Positions 44,566 through 56,141 of a stretch of 64,000 nucleotides of DNA are shown in pieces; positions within the stretch are counted from its first letter, which is position 1; the number at the start of each line of letters is the position of its first letter. The stretch covers positions 17,435,140 to 17,499,139 of the forward strand of contig NC_064623.1 of NCBI RefSeq assembly GCF_023898315.1, read 5' to 3'. The notes below the pieces were generated by a model that saw nothing but the letters and a program-made list of their open reading frames with translations, searched no databases and had not been told where the DNA came from. The translations under genes were made by a program, and so were the position numbers. The stretch is from Schistocerca nitens (taxonomy: Eukaryota > Arthropoda > Insecta > Orthoptera > Acrididae).

Positions 44566-45640
44566 GTGGTGGCCGTATTACGTACTACGTAGCGCACCAC
44601 AACGGACGAGCTGCACAGCGGGTTTATCGACAACAATAGTCCGCCCCCGGTAGCTGAGTGGTCAGCGTGACAGAATGTCAATCCTAAGGGCCCGGGTTCG
44701 ATTCCTGGCTGGTTCGGAGATTTTCTCCGCTCAGGGATTGGGTGTTGTGTTGTCCTAATCATCATCATTTCATCACCATCGACGCGCAGGTCGCCGAAGT
44801 GGCGTCAACTCGAAAGACTTGCACCAGGCGAACGGTCTACCCGACGGGAGGCCCTAGCCACACGACATTTCATTTCATCGACAACAATATCCTAGTCGCT
44901 GTATCCCGCATCATAGGACCTTTGCTGCTGAGTACCAACGTCTGCGTGAGATCGGGTCATTTAGCAGATTACCTGGACAGGGACGCCGTCGCACGGTAAG
45001 AACGCTGCAATTTGAGGAAGCTGTATTGCAGCACCTCTATCAGCACTCGTGCAATTGCACGTAACATGGGGACGAATCAGACGAATGTAAGAACAGTCCA
45101 TCGAGAACAATTGATACGTCCATTTCACTTGCAACGCGTTCACAACCTGGAGCCAGTTGATTATCCACCCAGAGCACAGTTTTCGCAGTGGTACCTGGAA
45201 CTGTGTGAAATGCATCCTACATTTCCATCCTCTGTGTTGTTTACCGATGAAGCAACGTTCGGGCGTGGTGGAGTCTTCAACATGCACAATTCGCATGTTT
45301 AGAGTGAGGATAACCTATATGCCACAGTTACTAGCGCTCATCAAGTGTGGTTCTTCGTTAATGTGTGGGTCGGTGTCGTTGGGTACGGTTTAATTGGGCC
45401 GTATCTGCTACCTAGGCTATTAAATGGCAGGCACTATTACTATTTTCTCGCCAGAATTGCTGGAAGACGTCCCGCTCCCTACAAGACAACGCATGTGGTT
45501 CCAATATGACGGGGCGCCGGCGCATTTCAGTCGTCGTGTGCGTCGATTCCCGGACCGACGGTTCCCAGAATGGAGGCATTTCTGAAAATCTATTGTAATA
45601 GAAATTGGGTTGTGTTAATGTGTTGTCTCTTGGTCATAAA
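44566..45640 (+). pseudogene. Mariner-type transposase pseudogene
   Basis: The N-terminus (AHHNGRAAQRVYRQ) is split from its continuation (REIGSFSRLPGQGRRRTVRT) by the SINE. Then come a degraded HTH, TIDTSI and ARAQFSQWYLELCEMHPTFPS. SSVLFTDEATFGRGGVFNMHN follows, which is the first catalytic Asp region of DUF4817-linked transposases. A stop at 45300 and frameshifts follow. A QYDGAPAHFSR-like second Asp block near 45505-45540 and FPDRRFPEWR near 45550 remain. Confidence 0.75.
44639..44876 (+). repeat. SINE with a third head type and the family B tail
   Basis: The head reads CCCCCGGTAGCTGAGTGGTC with B box GGTTCGATTCC. The body GTCGCCGAAGTGGCGTCAAC and the tail CATTTCATTTCATCG resemble the SINE at 43113. 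The 13-bp duplication ATCGACAACAATA lies at 44626-44638 and 44877-44889. Confidence 0.93.
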
Positions 45641-45806
45641 AAAATGGAAAAGTGTTTGTTGGTTTAATTAATTTGCCTCCAGAGAAATCTTTCTCTACCG
45701 GTTTAAGTACTCCTCGTAGGAAAAAATGACATCAGGGGAAAATATTTGTTTTGATGTCCCCTACAACCTCCAAGAGTTTGTCGGTTTAAATACTTTTCAC
45801 CCTGTA

Positions 45807-46265
45807 TACATACTCCACAAACCAACGTAAAGTGCGTGGCGGAGGGTACCATCTACCAAATCTAGTCACAACAGCAAAGAGCAAGTGGAGCGACGGAGGA
45901 ACGACTGTCTGTGCGCTTCCGTACGAATCCTAATTTCTCTTATCTTTGTAGTTCTTGCGCGAATGTACGTTGGTGGCAGTAGACTCGTTCTGCACTTCAA
46001 ATGCCAATTTTCTAAATATCTGTAGCGCACCGCGTAAAGATTGTTGTCTTCCCTCGAGGGATTCCACTCGAACTCTCTCGCCGGGCGAGAGACACGCGAC
46101 AAATGCAAGCTAAGTAAGGGGCCAATGCCGTAGAATAACCCCTCGTAAAATCGAATCGGATTTCACCCGGACCCGGCGAGTTTTTTGTTTTCAGTCCTTG
46201 CCGTTGCTCCTCTACGACGGAACGCCTATCGTACGCCGGGATCGCAGTGTAGATACTTTTATTGA
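45807..46265 (-). pseudogene. CR1-like LINE 3' end
   Basis: On the minus strand the C-terminal frames give NNLYAVRYRYLENWHLKCRT, then LLPPTYIRARTTKIREIRIR (CR1 ORF2 tail) and a 3' UTR with TACCCTCCGCCACGCAC. This 3' UTR block is shared with the CR1 element at 50195-51425. Fragment only. Confidence 0.7.
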
Positions 46266-46281
46266 TTGGAGATGACTGGTT

Positions 46282-46484
46282 CAAAATGGTTCAAATGGCT
46301 CTGAGCACTATGGGACTTAACTTCTGAGGTCATCAGTCCCATAGAACTTAAAACTACTTAGACCTAAATAACCTAAGGACATCACACACATCCATGCCCG
46401 AGGTAGATTTCGTACCTGCGACCGTAGCGGTCACGCGTTTCCAGACTGTAGTGCCTAGAACTGCTCGCCCACACCGGCCGGCGA
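46282..46484 (-). repeat. SINE family A, full length
   Basis: The duplication AGATGACTGGTT is at 46270-46281 and 46485-46496. The B box is mutated (GATTTCGTACC in antisense), so this copy is probably old. Confidence 0.92.
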
Positions 46485-46496
46485 AGATGACTGGTT

Positions 46497-47792
46497 TGAA
46501 CAATATTACGCCAACATCATTTGATCATAAGGAACTTGTTATAAAATTGCCATGTTATATTACATAAAGGTAAGGCGTAAAAGGCACGCCAGACGTACTT
46601 TTTGTCTTGACTTCATGTAATGTAATGTGGCAGTTTTAATACACATTCCATAAGATCAGATGATGGCCGCGTAGGACGGTTGAAACCTGTCACCTTGCAA
46701 CAATAAAAGTGTCTACATTGCAATCGCGGTGTACGAAGTGCGTCGTTCATTTCCAACCACACCGATAGCTCCACAGCACATGATGTGTACCTTGTAAGAC
46801 GTATTATATCTCTTAAAAAAATAATGTGTAGCTATTTATTTTAGAGGAAACACTCTCCTAGTAAATTTGATTGTCCTTTGATTTATCGTGATCTGTTACT
46901 GATTTTTAGTGAAGTTAGTTTTTACGTTTAGCTTTCAAAAAAATACAAAAGAGATATAATAAGCAAAATAATGAATTTCGTAGGTAGCCAATTACGTATT
47001 GTATCTGGTTTTATCGAGCGCCAGGCTCCCTACAAATTACTGTAAATGCAATAGCGTAGTATTACTCAGCTCCAGTTCACTGATCTGACATTATTACTAT
47101 CACAGAAAATAGACAAGTTTTAATAACATTTTTTCACTGGATTCCTTCAATTAATCTCACCGAATATTCTTACATAATTTCTTCCGCTCCGGCTATCAGA
47201 CATTGTGCTGTGAAAAAATATTTTTAAATGTACCGCGTAATGGCGGCTAATTGTTAACAGTCAGAGATCACTGTTACGCGCTCCGCAGCAGCTGGAAACA
47301 TGCTAAATAATTTTCATTAAATATACTTTTCATAAGGTAAATGTGGCATAGGTTCTTGAAATAACACACGGAGATCACTTTATACTAATATATTCTTACT
47401 AGGACACAGTTTACACCATTAAATATTTGCAATTACGTTACGACGGAAACAAATGCTAGCGCAACACAATAGCTTGCGTATCTTATTCCAGCTAACACCA
47501 GAACGAACAGAACAAAACAGACTAGACAGAAGAATGAGCATTGCATTGTGTTTTATACTCTTACAAAGATAATATACTTCTTTTAATTACTTACACATTA
47601 TAATCTCATACAATAAAAATAATGTCTTTTCTGCATCTATCGATCTATATTGTATATTTTTACAGTTAGTGTTATTACCTTTCGCAGATAAATCGATGTT
47701 TGCAGTTCATTTTGAGTCACATACAGTCGTTTTTATGTATGTTTCACCTCGATAATGGTGAATATTGCAAAAGGGACACAACAGACGGTATG
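46497..47792. other. No feature recognised (AT-rich)
   Basis: About 1.3 kb without a supported gene or repeat. Confidence 0.4.
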
Positions 47793-47916
47793 TAACAATA
47801 CAATGAAAAGGATAGTTGCTACTCACCATATAGTGGAGATGCTGGGTCGCAGATGGGCGCAACAAAAAGACTGTCGGCGGAAAGTGAGCTTTCGGCCAAC
47901 AAGGCCTTCGACGAAA

Positions 47917-47961
<45 letters not shown>

Positions 47962-48138
47962 ACGTGTAATTTGCCCTTCCGTGAGTGTGTGTGCGTGTGT
48001 GTGTGCGTGTGTGTGTGTATGTGTGCGTGTTAACTGTGCATGTTAACTTTCCAACAATCTTTTTTCTTGGGCCTATCTGCGACTCAGAATCGCCGCTATA
48101 TGGCGAGTAGCAACTATCCTTTTACTAACGTTGTTAGA
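47793..48138. mobile_element. MITE with inverted repeats and mirrored CA/TG arrays
   Basis: The arms AAAAGGATAGTTGCTACTCA (47806 on) and the complement ending CAACTATCCTTTT (48123) extend about 70 bp, through CATATAG, GGTCGCAGAT and CAACAAAAAGA. Between them lie (AC)n at 47919-47957 and a TG-rich array at 47985-48030. No transposase. Confidence 0.8.
47919..48030. repeat. CA and TG microsatellite pair
   Basis: (AC)n at 47919-47957, then an interrupted (TG)n with GCGTG variants at 47985-48030, separated by 27 bp. The two arrays are reverse complements inside the MITE. Confidence 0.95.
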
Positions 48139-48532
48139 AGTAAAAGAGGTGCCTTGCCCATTAAAAGGGATTGGGAATGGCAGGGCCTACCCTCTCACCA
48201 CACGACGTGGATTTTGCTCACAACTGCCCTATCAGTGTGACTTCCCCTTATCTAGAACGGAGTATTGGGGTTGAATTTCATACAGATCACCACATACCTG
48301 GGTCGTCGGCGCATCAGAAAGGATTAGGGCCTAGCGCAAGGATCGTCTATCTGACTGTATAAAAAATATACACCACTATCATACAAAAACTACTCATTGG
48401 GTTTACAATCAATTTTATCATCTTAAGAGGAGCATTTTCAATAGGGGGCCTTGCAACGCTAGCATTTCCTTGATATCTCTATAAATGGGGTTAACACTTT
48501 TCATTGAAAGTCGGATTAAAAGCACCACAATG
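48139..48532. other. No feature recognised
   Basis: Short flank between the MITE and an RTE LINE. Confidence 0.35.
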
Positions 48533-49497
48533 TATTGTTGTTGTTTGTTGTTGTGATCTTCAGTCCTGAGACTTGTTTGATGCAGCTCTCCATGCCACTC
48601 TATCTTGTGCAAGCTTCTTCATCTCCCAGTACTTACTGCAACCTACATCCTTCTGAATCTGCTTAGTGTATTCATCTCTTGGTCTCCCTCTACGATTTTT
48701 ACCCTCCACGCTGCCCTCCAATACTAAATTTGTGATCCCTTGATGGCTCAACACATGTCCTACCAACCGGTCCCTTCTTCTTGTCAAGTTGTGCCACAAA
48801 CTCCTCTTCTCCCCAATTCTATTCAATACCTCCTCATTAGTTGTGTGATCTACCCATCTAATCTTCAGCATTCTTCTGTAGCACCACATTTCGAAAGCTT
48901 CTATTCTCTTCTTGTTCAAACTATTTATCGTCCATGTTTCACTTCCATACATGGCTACACTCCATAGAAATACTTTCAGAAACGACTTCTTGACACTTAA
49001 ATCTATACTCGATGTTAACAAATTTCTCTTCTTCAGAAACGCTTTCCTTGCCATTGCCAGTCTACATTTTATATCCTCTCTACTTCGACCATCATCAGTT
49101 ATTTTGCTCCCCAAATAGCAAAACTCCTTTACTAATTTAAGTATCTCATTTCCTAATCTAATTCCCTCAGCATCACCCGACTTAATTCGACTATATTCCA
49201 TTATCCTCGTTTTGCTTTTGTTGATGTTCATCTTATACCCTCCTTTCAAGACCCTGTCCATTCCGTTCAACTGCTCTTCCAAGTCCTTTGCTGTCTCTGA
49301 CAGAATTACAATGTCATCGGCGAACCTCAACATTTTTATTTCTTCTCCATGGATTTTAATTCCTACTCCGAATTTTTCTTTTGTTTCTTTTACTGCTTGC
49401 TGAATGTACAGATTGAATAACGTCGGGGAGAGGCTACAACCCTGTCTCACACCCTTCCCAACCTCTGCTTCCCTTTCGTGCCCGTCAACTGCCATCT
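48533..49497 (-). mobile_element. RTE-like LINE, strongly 5'-truncated
   Basis: The minus strand runs from mid-RT to a CACAACAACAAACAACAACA tail at the low-coordinate end. It belongs to the same family as 36213 and 57137. Confidence 0.87.
48560..49495 (-). pseudogene. RTE-like reverse transcriptase, C-terminal part with open frame
   Basis: One open frame of 311 residues covers EVGKGVRQGCSLSPTLFNLY, motif C RFADDIVIL with both Asp, MNINKSKTRIM and CYLGSKITDDGR. It continues through SETWTINSLNKKRIEAFEMW, MLKIRWVDHTTNEEVLNRIG and KNRRGRPRDEYTKQIQKDVG. The frame starts in the truncated region, so motif A and the endonuclease are missing. The open frame suggests a younger insertion than its two sister copies, but it cannot make an active enzyme. 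Confidence 0.88.
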
Positions 49498-50194
49498 GGT
49501 TTTATTTATTATAAATTATTTATTTATTATAAATCGAAATTACGCTTGAACAAACGAAGTATAATTATTGAGTGTATATATCTTGTTACGTATGTACGTT
49601 AATATAAACCTGAGGGGCGTAGGGGGATATGGCCTAAATTTAGCACTCACCCACAATACTAACGTTCGAAATGGAGAAGGAAGGGTGGGGGCTGACCATT
49701 CAGAAAAGAATTTACTCTGATAATTAGTGAAAGGTAAGAGACGGGATCCAATAGCTAATACGTAAAGGCAAACTATGAACTACTTGTGGATGCACGTTAT
49801 TAAAGCGGCATCCCGCCCGTAAACTAATAAAATTCATAAAACTCATTCTGCAACACCTTGAATGATTTAACAAGAAACGTGGGCCGTGCTGCTTCTAGTT
49901 CAATTTAGATACCGTGTGCAGAACTACTCGCCACGTGTTCACACTGGGTGACAACGAAGGGAAAACGTAACCTACAAAGGCCGTTGTGAAATGTTCACTA
50001 ATATCACGGAGTATTGGAGAAGGAAAGACATCCACTGAAGGTGAAGTAGTTACGAGGGTGGTTGAATTAGACGAACGTGCTCACTGAGAGTCCCACGTAT
50101 GTTTTGCATACTGCAGCCGACCGGACTCTGACGCCAAGACCAAAAACAAAATAGCAAAATGAGGACGAAATAAAAGCAATGAGGCGCAAATCGT
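49498..50194. other. No feature recognised
   Basis: Unassigned sequence between two LINE fragments. Confidence 0.35.
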
Positions 50195-51425
50195 CCCGAA
50201 ATGACTTTTCTCGAGACTAGAAATCTACTCTGTGGGAATCAGCATGGGTTTCGAAAAAGACGATCGTGTGAAACCCAGCTCGCGCTATTCGTCCACGAGA
50301 CTCAGAGGGCCATAGACACGGGTTCACAGGTAGATGCCGTGTTTCTTTACTTCCGCAAGGCGTTCGATACAGTTCCCCACAGTCGTTTACTGAACAAAGT
50401 AAGAGCATATGGACTATCAGACCAATTGTGTGATTGGATTGAACAGTTCCTAGATAACAGAATGCAGCATGTCACTCTCAATGGAGAGAAGTCTTCCGAA
50501 GTAAGAGTGATTTCAGGTGTGCCGCAGGGGAGTGTCGTAGGACCGTTGATATTCACAATATACATAAATCACCTTGTGGATGACATCGGAATTTCACTGA
50601 GGCTTTTTGCGGATGGTGCTGTGGTATATCGAGAGGTTGTAACAATGGAAAATTGTACTGAAATGCAGGAGGATCTGCAGCGAATTGACGCATGGTGCAG
50701 GGAATGGCAATTGAATCTCAATGTAGACAAGTGTAATGTGCTGCGAATACATACAAAGAAAGATCCTTTATCATTTAGCTACAATATAGCAGGTGAGCAA
50801 CTGGAAGCAGTTAATTGCATAAATTATCTGGGAGTACGCGTTTGGAGTGATTTAAAATGGAATGATCATATAAAGTTGATCGTCGGTAAAGCAGATGCCA
50901 GACTGAGATTCATTGGAAGAATCCTAAGGAAATGCAATCCGAAAGCAAAGGAAGTAGGTTACAGTACGCTTGGTCGCCCACTGCTTGAATACTGCTCTTC
51001 AGTGTGGGATCCGTACCAGATAGGGATGATAGAAGAGATAGAGAAGATGCAACGGAGAGCAGCGCGCTTCGTTACAGGATCATTTAGTAATCGCGAAAGC
51101 GTTTCGGAGATGATAGATGAACTCCAGTGGAAGACGCTGCAGGAGAGACGCTCAGTAGCTTGGTACGGGCTTTTGTGGAAGTTTCGAGAACATACCTTCA
51201 CCGAGAAGTGAAGCAGTATATTGCTCCCTCCTACGTATATCTCACGAAGAGACCGTGAGGATAAAATCAGAGAGATTAGAGCCCACACAGAGGCATACCG
51301 ACAATCCTTCTTTCCACGAACAATACGAGACTGGAATAGAAGGGAGAACCGATAGAGGTACTCAAGGTACCCTCCGCCACACACCGTCAGGTGGCTTGCG
51401 GAGTATGGATGTAGATGTAGAAATT
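50195..51425 (+). mobile_element. CR1-like LINE, 5'-truncated
   Basis: Covers the RT domain to the 3' end. The 3' UTR reads TACCCTCCGCCACACACCGT and the tail ends GTATGGATGTAGATGTAGA, a short-repeat end as in CR1/L2-type elements. Confidence 0.82.
50201..51211 (+). pseudogene. CR1-like reverse transcriptase, open but with mutated catalytic motifs
   Basis: A 336-residue uninterrupted frame: NQHGFRKRRSCETQLALFVH, motif A, GVPQGSVVGPLIFTIYINHL, motif C, then LNLNVDKCNVLRIHTKKD, INYLGVRVWSD, EYCSSVWDPYQIGMIEEIEK and DELQWKTLQERRS. Motif A reads VFLYFRKAFDT, where the family has VFLDF; the catalytic Asp is Tyr. Motif C reads FADGAVVYR, where the family has FADDxxLY; the second Asp is Gly. Both changes alone would abolish RT activity. 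The endonuclease is missing by truncation. Confidence 0.85.
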
Positions 51426-51429
51426 AAAG

Positions 51430-52148
51430 ATCACCTAACACTTCAATATGTATTCGCGACTCAGTCCACTTCTCAACCTAGCAAGAGCACGCATGCTTAC
51501 GAGCTTGCAACCATCTTCTTCTGGGTCTCGCCACCGACTCCCCACGACTGCTAACCGCCTACCGGCCGTTGCTCGAGCAGAGCCGTTCCTTGTCGGGGTG
51601 TGAATTATCGCACTTTTCGCCGGCCAATCAGGGGGCACGGATCTGTCCCCGAACTAGCTGCCGCGGAATGACTCGTGATTGGATAGAATTTAGTCAGGGA
51701 GTCGTCAGGGAGGCCCGTTTACAGAGCCTAACGTGCAGGAGAAACTGAGTTTTAGGTTGGTACCACAACTTAGAAGAATAAGAAGGAGGACTACTTTGGC
51801 TTCTCCAAGTGGTTCAAACTACCGGCCCATGCTTCCGAGCTAAATGATCAGCGCGCCAAAAGGAAAGCCAACATGGATACCAGACGGAGATTCCTGAATA
51901 TGGAAATAAAATAAAAATACCTTGCTCCAGTCCTCTCTCCAGTTTCATGACGCTGTCATACTGAAAAAATCAGCGGCATAGCAGGCACGCTGTTGCCGTA
52001 TTAGTAATGATAATAATATGACTACAATATCGTAAATCGTAAATAAGTGAAAGAAGTGCAAGGTAGATGCACGTCTGTTTGTTTGTACGACCCTCGAGAG
52101 TGAACGATTTATTACGCCCGAAATTTAAAACTTCAGCTTTCATCTTTC
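51430..52148. other. No feature recognised
   Basis: Unassigned sequence between the CR1 tail and a Tc1 element. Confidence 0.35.
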
Positions 52149-52150
52149 TA

Positions 52151-53525
52151 CACTACTGCTGCACCACGAAGATGACGTGCTACAGACGCGAAATTTAACC
52201 GACAGGAAGAAGATGCTGTGACATGCAAATCATCAGCTTTTCAGAGCATTCATACAAGGTTGGCGCCGGTGGCGGCGCCTACAACGTGCTGACGCGAGGA
52301 AAGTTTCCAACCGATTCCTCATACGCAAACAGCAGTTGACCGGCGTTGCCTGGTGAAACGTTGTTGTGATGCCTCGTGTAAGGAGGAGAAATGCGTACCA
52401 TCACGTTTCCGACTTTCAGAAAGGTCGGATTGTAGCCTTGCGGTATATCGTATGGCGACATTGCTGCTCGCATTCGTCGAGATCCAATAACTGTTAGCAG
52501 AATATGGTTCAGTAGGGTAATACGCAACGCCATGCTGGATCCCAAAGGCCTCGTACCACTAGCAGTCGAGATGACAGCGTATTACCCGCATGGCTGTAAC
52601 GGCTCGTGCAGCCACGACTCGATCCCTGAGTCAACAGATGGGGACGTTTGCAAGACACAAACCATCTGCACGAACAGTTCGATGATGTTTGCAGCAGCAT
52701 GGACTACCAGCTCGGAGACTACGGCTGCGGTTACCCTTGACGCTGCATCACAGACAGGAGCGCCTGCAATGGTGCACTCAACGACGAACCTGGGTGCACG
52801 AATGCCAAAACGTCATTTTTTCGGATGAATCCAGGTTCTGTTTACAGCATCAACATGATCACATCCGTGTTTGGCGACATCGCGGTGAACGCACATTGGA
52901 AGTGTGCATTCGCCATCTCCATACTGGCGTATCACCCGGCGTGACGGTATGGGTAGTCATTGGTTACACGTCTCGGTCACCTCTTGTTCGCATTGACGGC
53001 ACTTTGAACAGTGGACGTTACATTTGAGATGTGTTACGACCCGTGGCTCTACCTTTCATTCGATCCCTGCGAAACCCTACATTTCAGAAGGATAATGCAC
53101 GACCACATGTTGCAGGTCCTGCACGGGCCTTTCTGGATACAGAAAATGTTCGACTGCTGCCCTGGCCAGCACATTCTCCAGATCTCTCATCAATTGAAAA
53201 CGTCTGGTCAATGGTAGCCGAGCAACTGGCTCGTCGTAATACGCCAGTCACTACTCTTGATGATCTCTGTAATCGTGTTGAAGCTGCATGGGCAGCTGTA
53301 CCTTTACACGCCATCCAAGCTTTGTTTGACTCAATGCCCATGCGTATCAAGGCCGTTATTACGGCCAGTGGTGGTTGTTCTGGGTACTGATTTATCAGGA
53401 TCTATGCACCAAAATTGCGTGAAAATGTAATCACACGTCAGTTGTAGTATAATAAATTTGTCCAATGAATACCCGATTATCATCTGCATTTCTTCTTGGT
53501 GTAGTAATTTTAATGGCCAGTAGTA
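52151..53525 (+). mobile_element. Tc1-like family T element
   Basis: TA at 52149-52150 and 53526-53527. The right end is the family repeat (TTTTAATGGCCAGTAGTA). The left end is shortened, CACTACTGCTGCACC, as if part of the GGCCATTAAAATT block had been lost. Confidence 0.85.
52369..53390 (+). pseudogene. Tc1-like family T transposase pseudogene, best-preserved catalytic core
   Basis: ATG at 52369 (MPRVRRRNAYHHVSDF in the N-terminal frame); frameshifts follow in the HTH part. From 52689 one frame covers RLPLTLHHRQERLQW and NVIFSDESRFCLQHQHDHI (first Asp), to YI followed by TGA (53025-53027, TCA in sister copies). The same frame then covers FQKDNARPHVAG (second Asp), WPAHSPDLSSIENVW (Glu) and GGCSGY, stop. 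The last two acidic residues are 34 apart. Confidence 0.88.
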
Positions 53526-53539
53526 TACATGTTCCACCA

Positions 53540-53915
53540 TTTGTTGAGTGTTGCTCGACAGTATGTGACTCTTAAATCAGGTTGGATGAACAGAAGAGAT
53601 GGACAGGATCCAACGAAGAGCGTCAGGTTTCGTTACGGAATCGTTTAGTCGCTGCCAGAGTCTTATGGAAACTCTCAACGAACTCCAGTGGCAGACCCTG
53701 CAAGAGAGGCGTTGTGCACCACGAAGAGGTGAGACTCCGAGATCGAACGTTCCAGGAAGAGTCGGCAACACGTCACTCACTCCCGCGTCCGTCTCACGAA
53801 ATGATCAAGCAGAGAAATTAGGTGTCATACGGAACCCTCCCCTACACTGTGCATCACAGAAGTACCCTCCGCCACACACCGTAAAGTGGCTTGCTGAGTA
53901 TGGACGTAGGCGAAA
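53540..53915 (+). pseudogene. CR1-like LINE 3' fragment
   Basis: The frame gives MDRIQRRASGFVTESFSRCQ and ETLNELQWQTLQERR, then a 3' UTR with TACCCTCCGCCACACACCGT and GAGTATGGACGTAGG. It is parallel to the 3' part of 50195-51425 but shorter and more divergent. Confidence 0.7.
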
Positions 53916-54039
53916 GGAAGACATTTTCGGTTAGTGGAAGAGGCGAAGGCGAGAACGGTAGATTTGTTGAGTAGTAACAGCTGATTATGCAAGAAGCAGT
54001 GCTGGAAACATAGCAAACGTTCAAGAACGTCATTAAAAT

Positions 54040-54530
54040 TCTGGGTCAAAGGATATTTGGATTCGCCGGTGACATTGCTGTCCTCGGTGAACGTGAAGGA
54101 GAGTGACAGGACGTGTTGAATGGAATGAACAGTCTAATGAGTACAGGATATGCGTTGAGGTTAAACTGAAGAAACACAAAAGTGATGGGGAGAAGCAGAA
54201 ATGAGATTAGCGATGAACCTGGACGTCGGAAGCGAAATAACAAATGGCGGACAAAGTAGGGAGGGTATGAAAAGATGATTAGTGTATACAGAGCGTGTAT
54301 TGCTGAGGAAGAGTGGTGTACTAATATCAGACAATCTGAGGAAAAAATTTCTGAGAATGTACGCTTGGAGTACAGCATTACATCGTAGTGAAACATGGAC
54401 TGTGGGAATACCGGAACGGAGGAGGATCAAAGCGTCTGAGATATGGTGTGACAGACGAATGTTGAAAATTAGATGGACTGATAAAGTAAGGCGTGAGGAG
54501 GTTTGCAGGGAAGCAGCCTACTCACGCCTT
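54040..54530 (+). pseudogene. Divergent RTE-like LINE fragment
   Basis: Pieces: FAGDIAVLGE (compare FADDIVILSE, second Asp region changed to GD), a GMNSLM segment, VLISDNLRKKFLRMYAWSTA, then LHRSETWTVGIPERRRIKAS and MLKIRWTDKVRREEV. Stops interrupt it. It is a second RTE family; a similar 3' piece lies at 59285. Confidence 0.65.
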
Positions 54531-56021
54531 GTAAAATTCACATCAGTCTTTCCATTGTGTGCCAGCCAGTCCGCTGTAACTAGCTCTGACGTCATAAATG
54601 TTGCGCAATACTTTAAAAATCAAGTAAATAACCTGAAAAGTTTCTAGCATGTCAGGAGTAATACTAAATCAATATGTGTTGAATATCAGTTCAATAACTT
54701 TAACCATTTTCGAAATTTGGATGTTTTACTGTAAAAATCATTGGCGCAACAGAAAAGAGCTAGAAACTTAAAAATTTATATTTAGATTCCTTTTGCATAA
54801 TAATTTAGTAGAAACAGTATTCTGGATCTCACAAATTAAAATTTTAGTTGAAATTCATGATTTTCTGGTTTTTGTCTTAGAAATTAAGGAAGCAAGATAG
54901 ATTAAGTAGGCGAATAAATAAAGCTAGGATGTTTAAATTTAAGTAGAAGGGAGATCCGCTATAATCATAATGTGAGAAGTTTCAACAGAATAACTATAAA
55001 ACTATAGCTATAGCGTATCTCCAAAGAGCAAGTTCAGAGCTCGTCTACTGCGTGTAGTGTAATTAAATTAATTCTCTCGCCCAAAATATTTGACTTAGCT
55101 ACGTCAGACTTTTATTATGATTACTTACTTGTGTGCTGATTGCACAATTAAATTGAAAGCTTCATTGGCCATCAGCAAAGGAAGAAATGATTTATTCGAT
55201 TACTTAAAGTGGTGCATTACTAGCCCAGAGGCTAGTCGGGAGAGCAGATTTGATCAGGCGTTCGCTTAGCCGTCCGCACCGCGGCTTTATATATAAGAAC
55301 GCTGCGCGAGAAAAGGAAGGCCCCAGTTCTCTCCAGACGCTGAATAGCACGTCATCTGTGTCGGGAGTCGCGTCGCGTCGGTATCATTGCTATGAACAGC
55401 CTCGGATGCCGTAATAAGTTACTCAGGATACGTTTAACCATGAAATCGTTTTTGAGTGAAGTGTTAATTCTGGGATGACTTTAATGATCTATCTTTGCGT
55501 ACGTCGTATTTTCACGTGCCGCCGCAGGACAGACATTCTACCATTATTTAGCGTGGCGTTTGATGAACATTATCATCAAATTATGGCGAGCATTCACTTA
55601 AACATTTAATTTGAACAGTTATAGTGGCATCAGCGCATTAGACTCTGAACTGCTCTGGTAGTTGGATTGTGTGGATTCTTTTTGTTTTGTGACTTTCAGA
55701 ATATAGTGAACATTTTAGAGAGAATGGTTTTTTGATTATGAATCCCAGACAATCTCCTAATTCCTCAGAGCTATAAGCTGTAGCTATAAATGTATTTCTC
55801 AGATGAAGTGGGCACTAGGAATTCTAATTACAGGCTTCACGTTTTGCTAATCACTTTCTGGTTGCCAATATTGTAGTTAGAGAGCCAGTGTTGAGAACGG
55901 CAAACAGCATGAATACAAAACATTTATTCTATTATTCCACCCGCCGCCCCACAGGTTCTCCGTAGTATCGAGGAAGAAAGGTGCTATGAAAACAACACCG
56001 ACAAGGGAACGGACAGGATAA
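54531..56021. other. Mostly unassigned; TATA-like promoter signal near 55285
   Basis: AT-rich to about 55240. Then a TTTATATATAAG box at about 55284 precedes a GC-richer stretch (55300-55390). This could be a promoter of a host gene or an LTR, but I see no partner sequence. Confidence 0.3.
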
Positions 56022-56141
56022 TACACTGAAACGCCAAAGGAACTGGTATTAAGCACGTGTATTCAAATACAGAGATATGTAAATAGGCAGAAAATGCCGG
56101 AGGTGTTTGGCGCAGTCGTTAGATCGGTTAATGCTGCTACA

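Larger units (their letters stand above)
44460..45804 (+). mobile_element. Mariner-type (DUF4817-like) element with long ends, hit by a SINE
   Basis: TA at 44458-44459 and 45805-45806. The inverted ends exceed 100 bp: both carry CAGGGTGAAAAGTA, TTTAAACCGACAAACTC, a GTAGGG-ACATCAAAACAAATATT block and a TTTAAACCGG block. A SINE sits at 44639-44876. Confidence 0.85.

Noticed and set aside
47755-48033. Open frame with poly-(His-Thr) and poly-(Cys-Val)
   Set aside because: Translation of the CA/TG microsatellites.
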